From the NCBI GenBank assembly GCA_002239005.1, contig MPNL01000014.1, positions 1 to 64,000 of the forward strand: 64,000 nt of DNA, given 5' to 3'. Position numbers and translations under genes: made by a program. This document shows positions 63,892 through 64,000 of this stretch, piece by piece (position 1 is the first letter of the stretch; each line of letters starts with the position of its first letter). The stretch comes from Truepera sp. bin119. GTDB lineage: Bacteria; Deinococcota; Deinococci; Deinococcales; Trueperaceae. The notes beneath the pieces were generated by a model, which was not told where the DNA came from, ran no database searches, and was given only the letters and a program-made list of their open reading frames with translations.

Positions 63892-64000
63892 CTAGCCTAG
63901 AACCGTCTGCTTGATGCGTTCGACCCGAATCGAGTCAGCCTTCTTCATCGCCTGAGCGAGATCATAGGCTGCCTGAAGGCGAGACCACATCTCGGCCTCA
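63892..64000 (-). CDS. HigA-like antitoxin, C-terminal part, cut by window edge
   Basis: The last 35 codons read EAEMWSRLQAAYDLAQAMKK and ADSIRVERIKQTVLG before TAG at 63892-63894. The W-x-x-L-Q-x-x-Y-D-L pattern is that of the C-terminal end of HigA/VapI-type XRE antitoxins. The DNA-binding part lies outside the window. Confidence 0.6.
   Translation of the reverse strand, partial: EAEMWSRLQAAYDLAQAMKKADSIRVERIKQTVLG

Overview
The window looks like a chromosomal segment of a high-GC bacterium of the Deinococcota, most likely the Truepera lineage. The main reasons are a complete bacterial V/A-type ATPase operon in Thermus-like order, a full AapJQMP amino-acid transporter, and several genes whose -10 box lies only 6-7 nt upstream of the start codon (leaderless mRNAs). 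This placement is an inference; no rRNA gene is present.

Layout. 0.4-2.8 kb: a sialate O-acetylesterase and a double-VOC protein. 3.2-4.1 kb: relics of toxin-antitoxin (TA) modules (a HicB with an in-frame stop, a broken VapC) and an intact FitA/VapB-like antitoxin lying 15 nt from the last CRISPR repeat. 4.15-7.3 kb: a CRISPR array of 44 repeats and 43 spacers. 7.5-15.1 kb: a complete type I-C cas operon (cas3-cas5c-cas8c-cas7c-cas4-cas1-cas2, minus strand), with a strong internal ribosome site in cas8c that should give Cas11c. 15.2-16.5 kb: a small polytopic membrane protein with its own promoter, a Phd/PIN TA module, and a second diverged copy of the ruvB 3' end. The stretch from about 3 to 16.4 kb looks less GC-rich than its surroundings and reads as an acquired defence island.

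16.5-45 kb is mostly core genome: ruvB, a phosphoribosyltransferase, dnaG, V-ATPase G-I-K-E-C-F-A-B-D, aapJQMP, rimO, a PhyH dioxygenase, gnd, an NrnA-type DHH phosphoesterase, an HtrA-like protease, tRNA-Ile(GAU), ispH, a tRNA-dihydrouridine synthase and a SAM hydrolase. The Aap transporter is unusual: its binding protein has a 51-bp tandem duplication, and its first permease has a probable 5' frameshift and a large extracytoplasmic insertion with an EF-hand-like loop.

45.5-59.5 kb is a catabolic region: a GH32-family protein, an M24 peptidase, a PhyH dioxygenase, a FAD/GcvT oxidoreductase of the dimethylglycine/sarcosine dehydrogenase type, a small unknown protein, a sugar-type ABC transporter without its ATPase, a sulfatase and an amidase. 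59.7-63.5 kb holds an iron-type binding protein behind a promoter with a perfect palindrome at the start site, a membrane protein, an ATP-pyrophosphatase and a BtuF-like protein. The window ends inside a HigA-like antitoxin.
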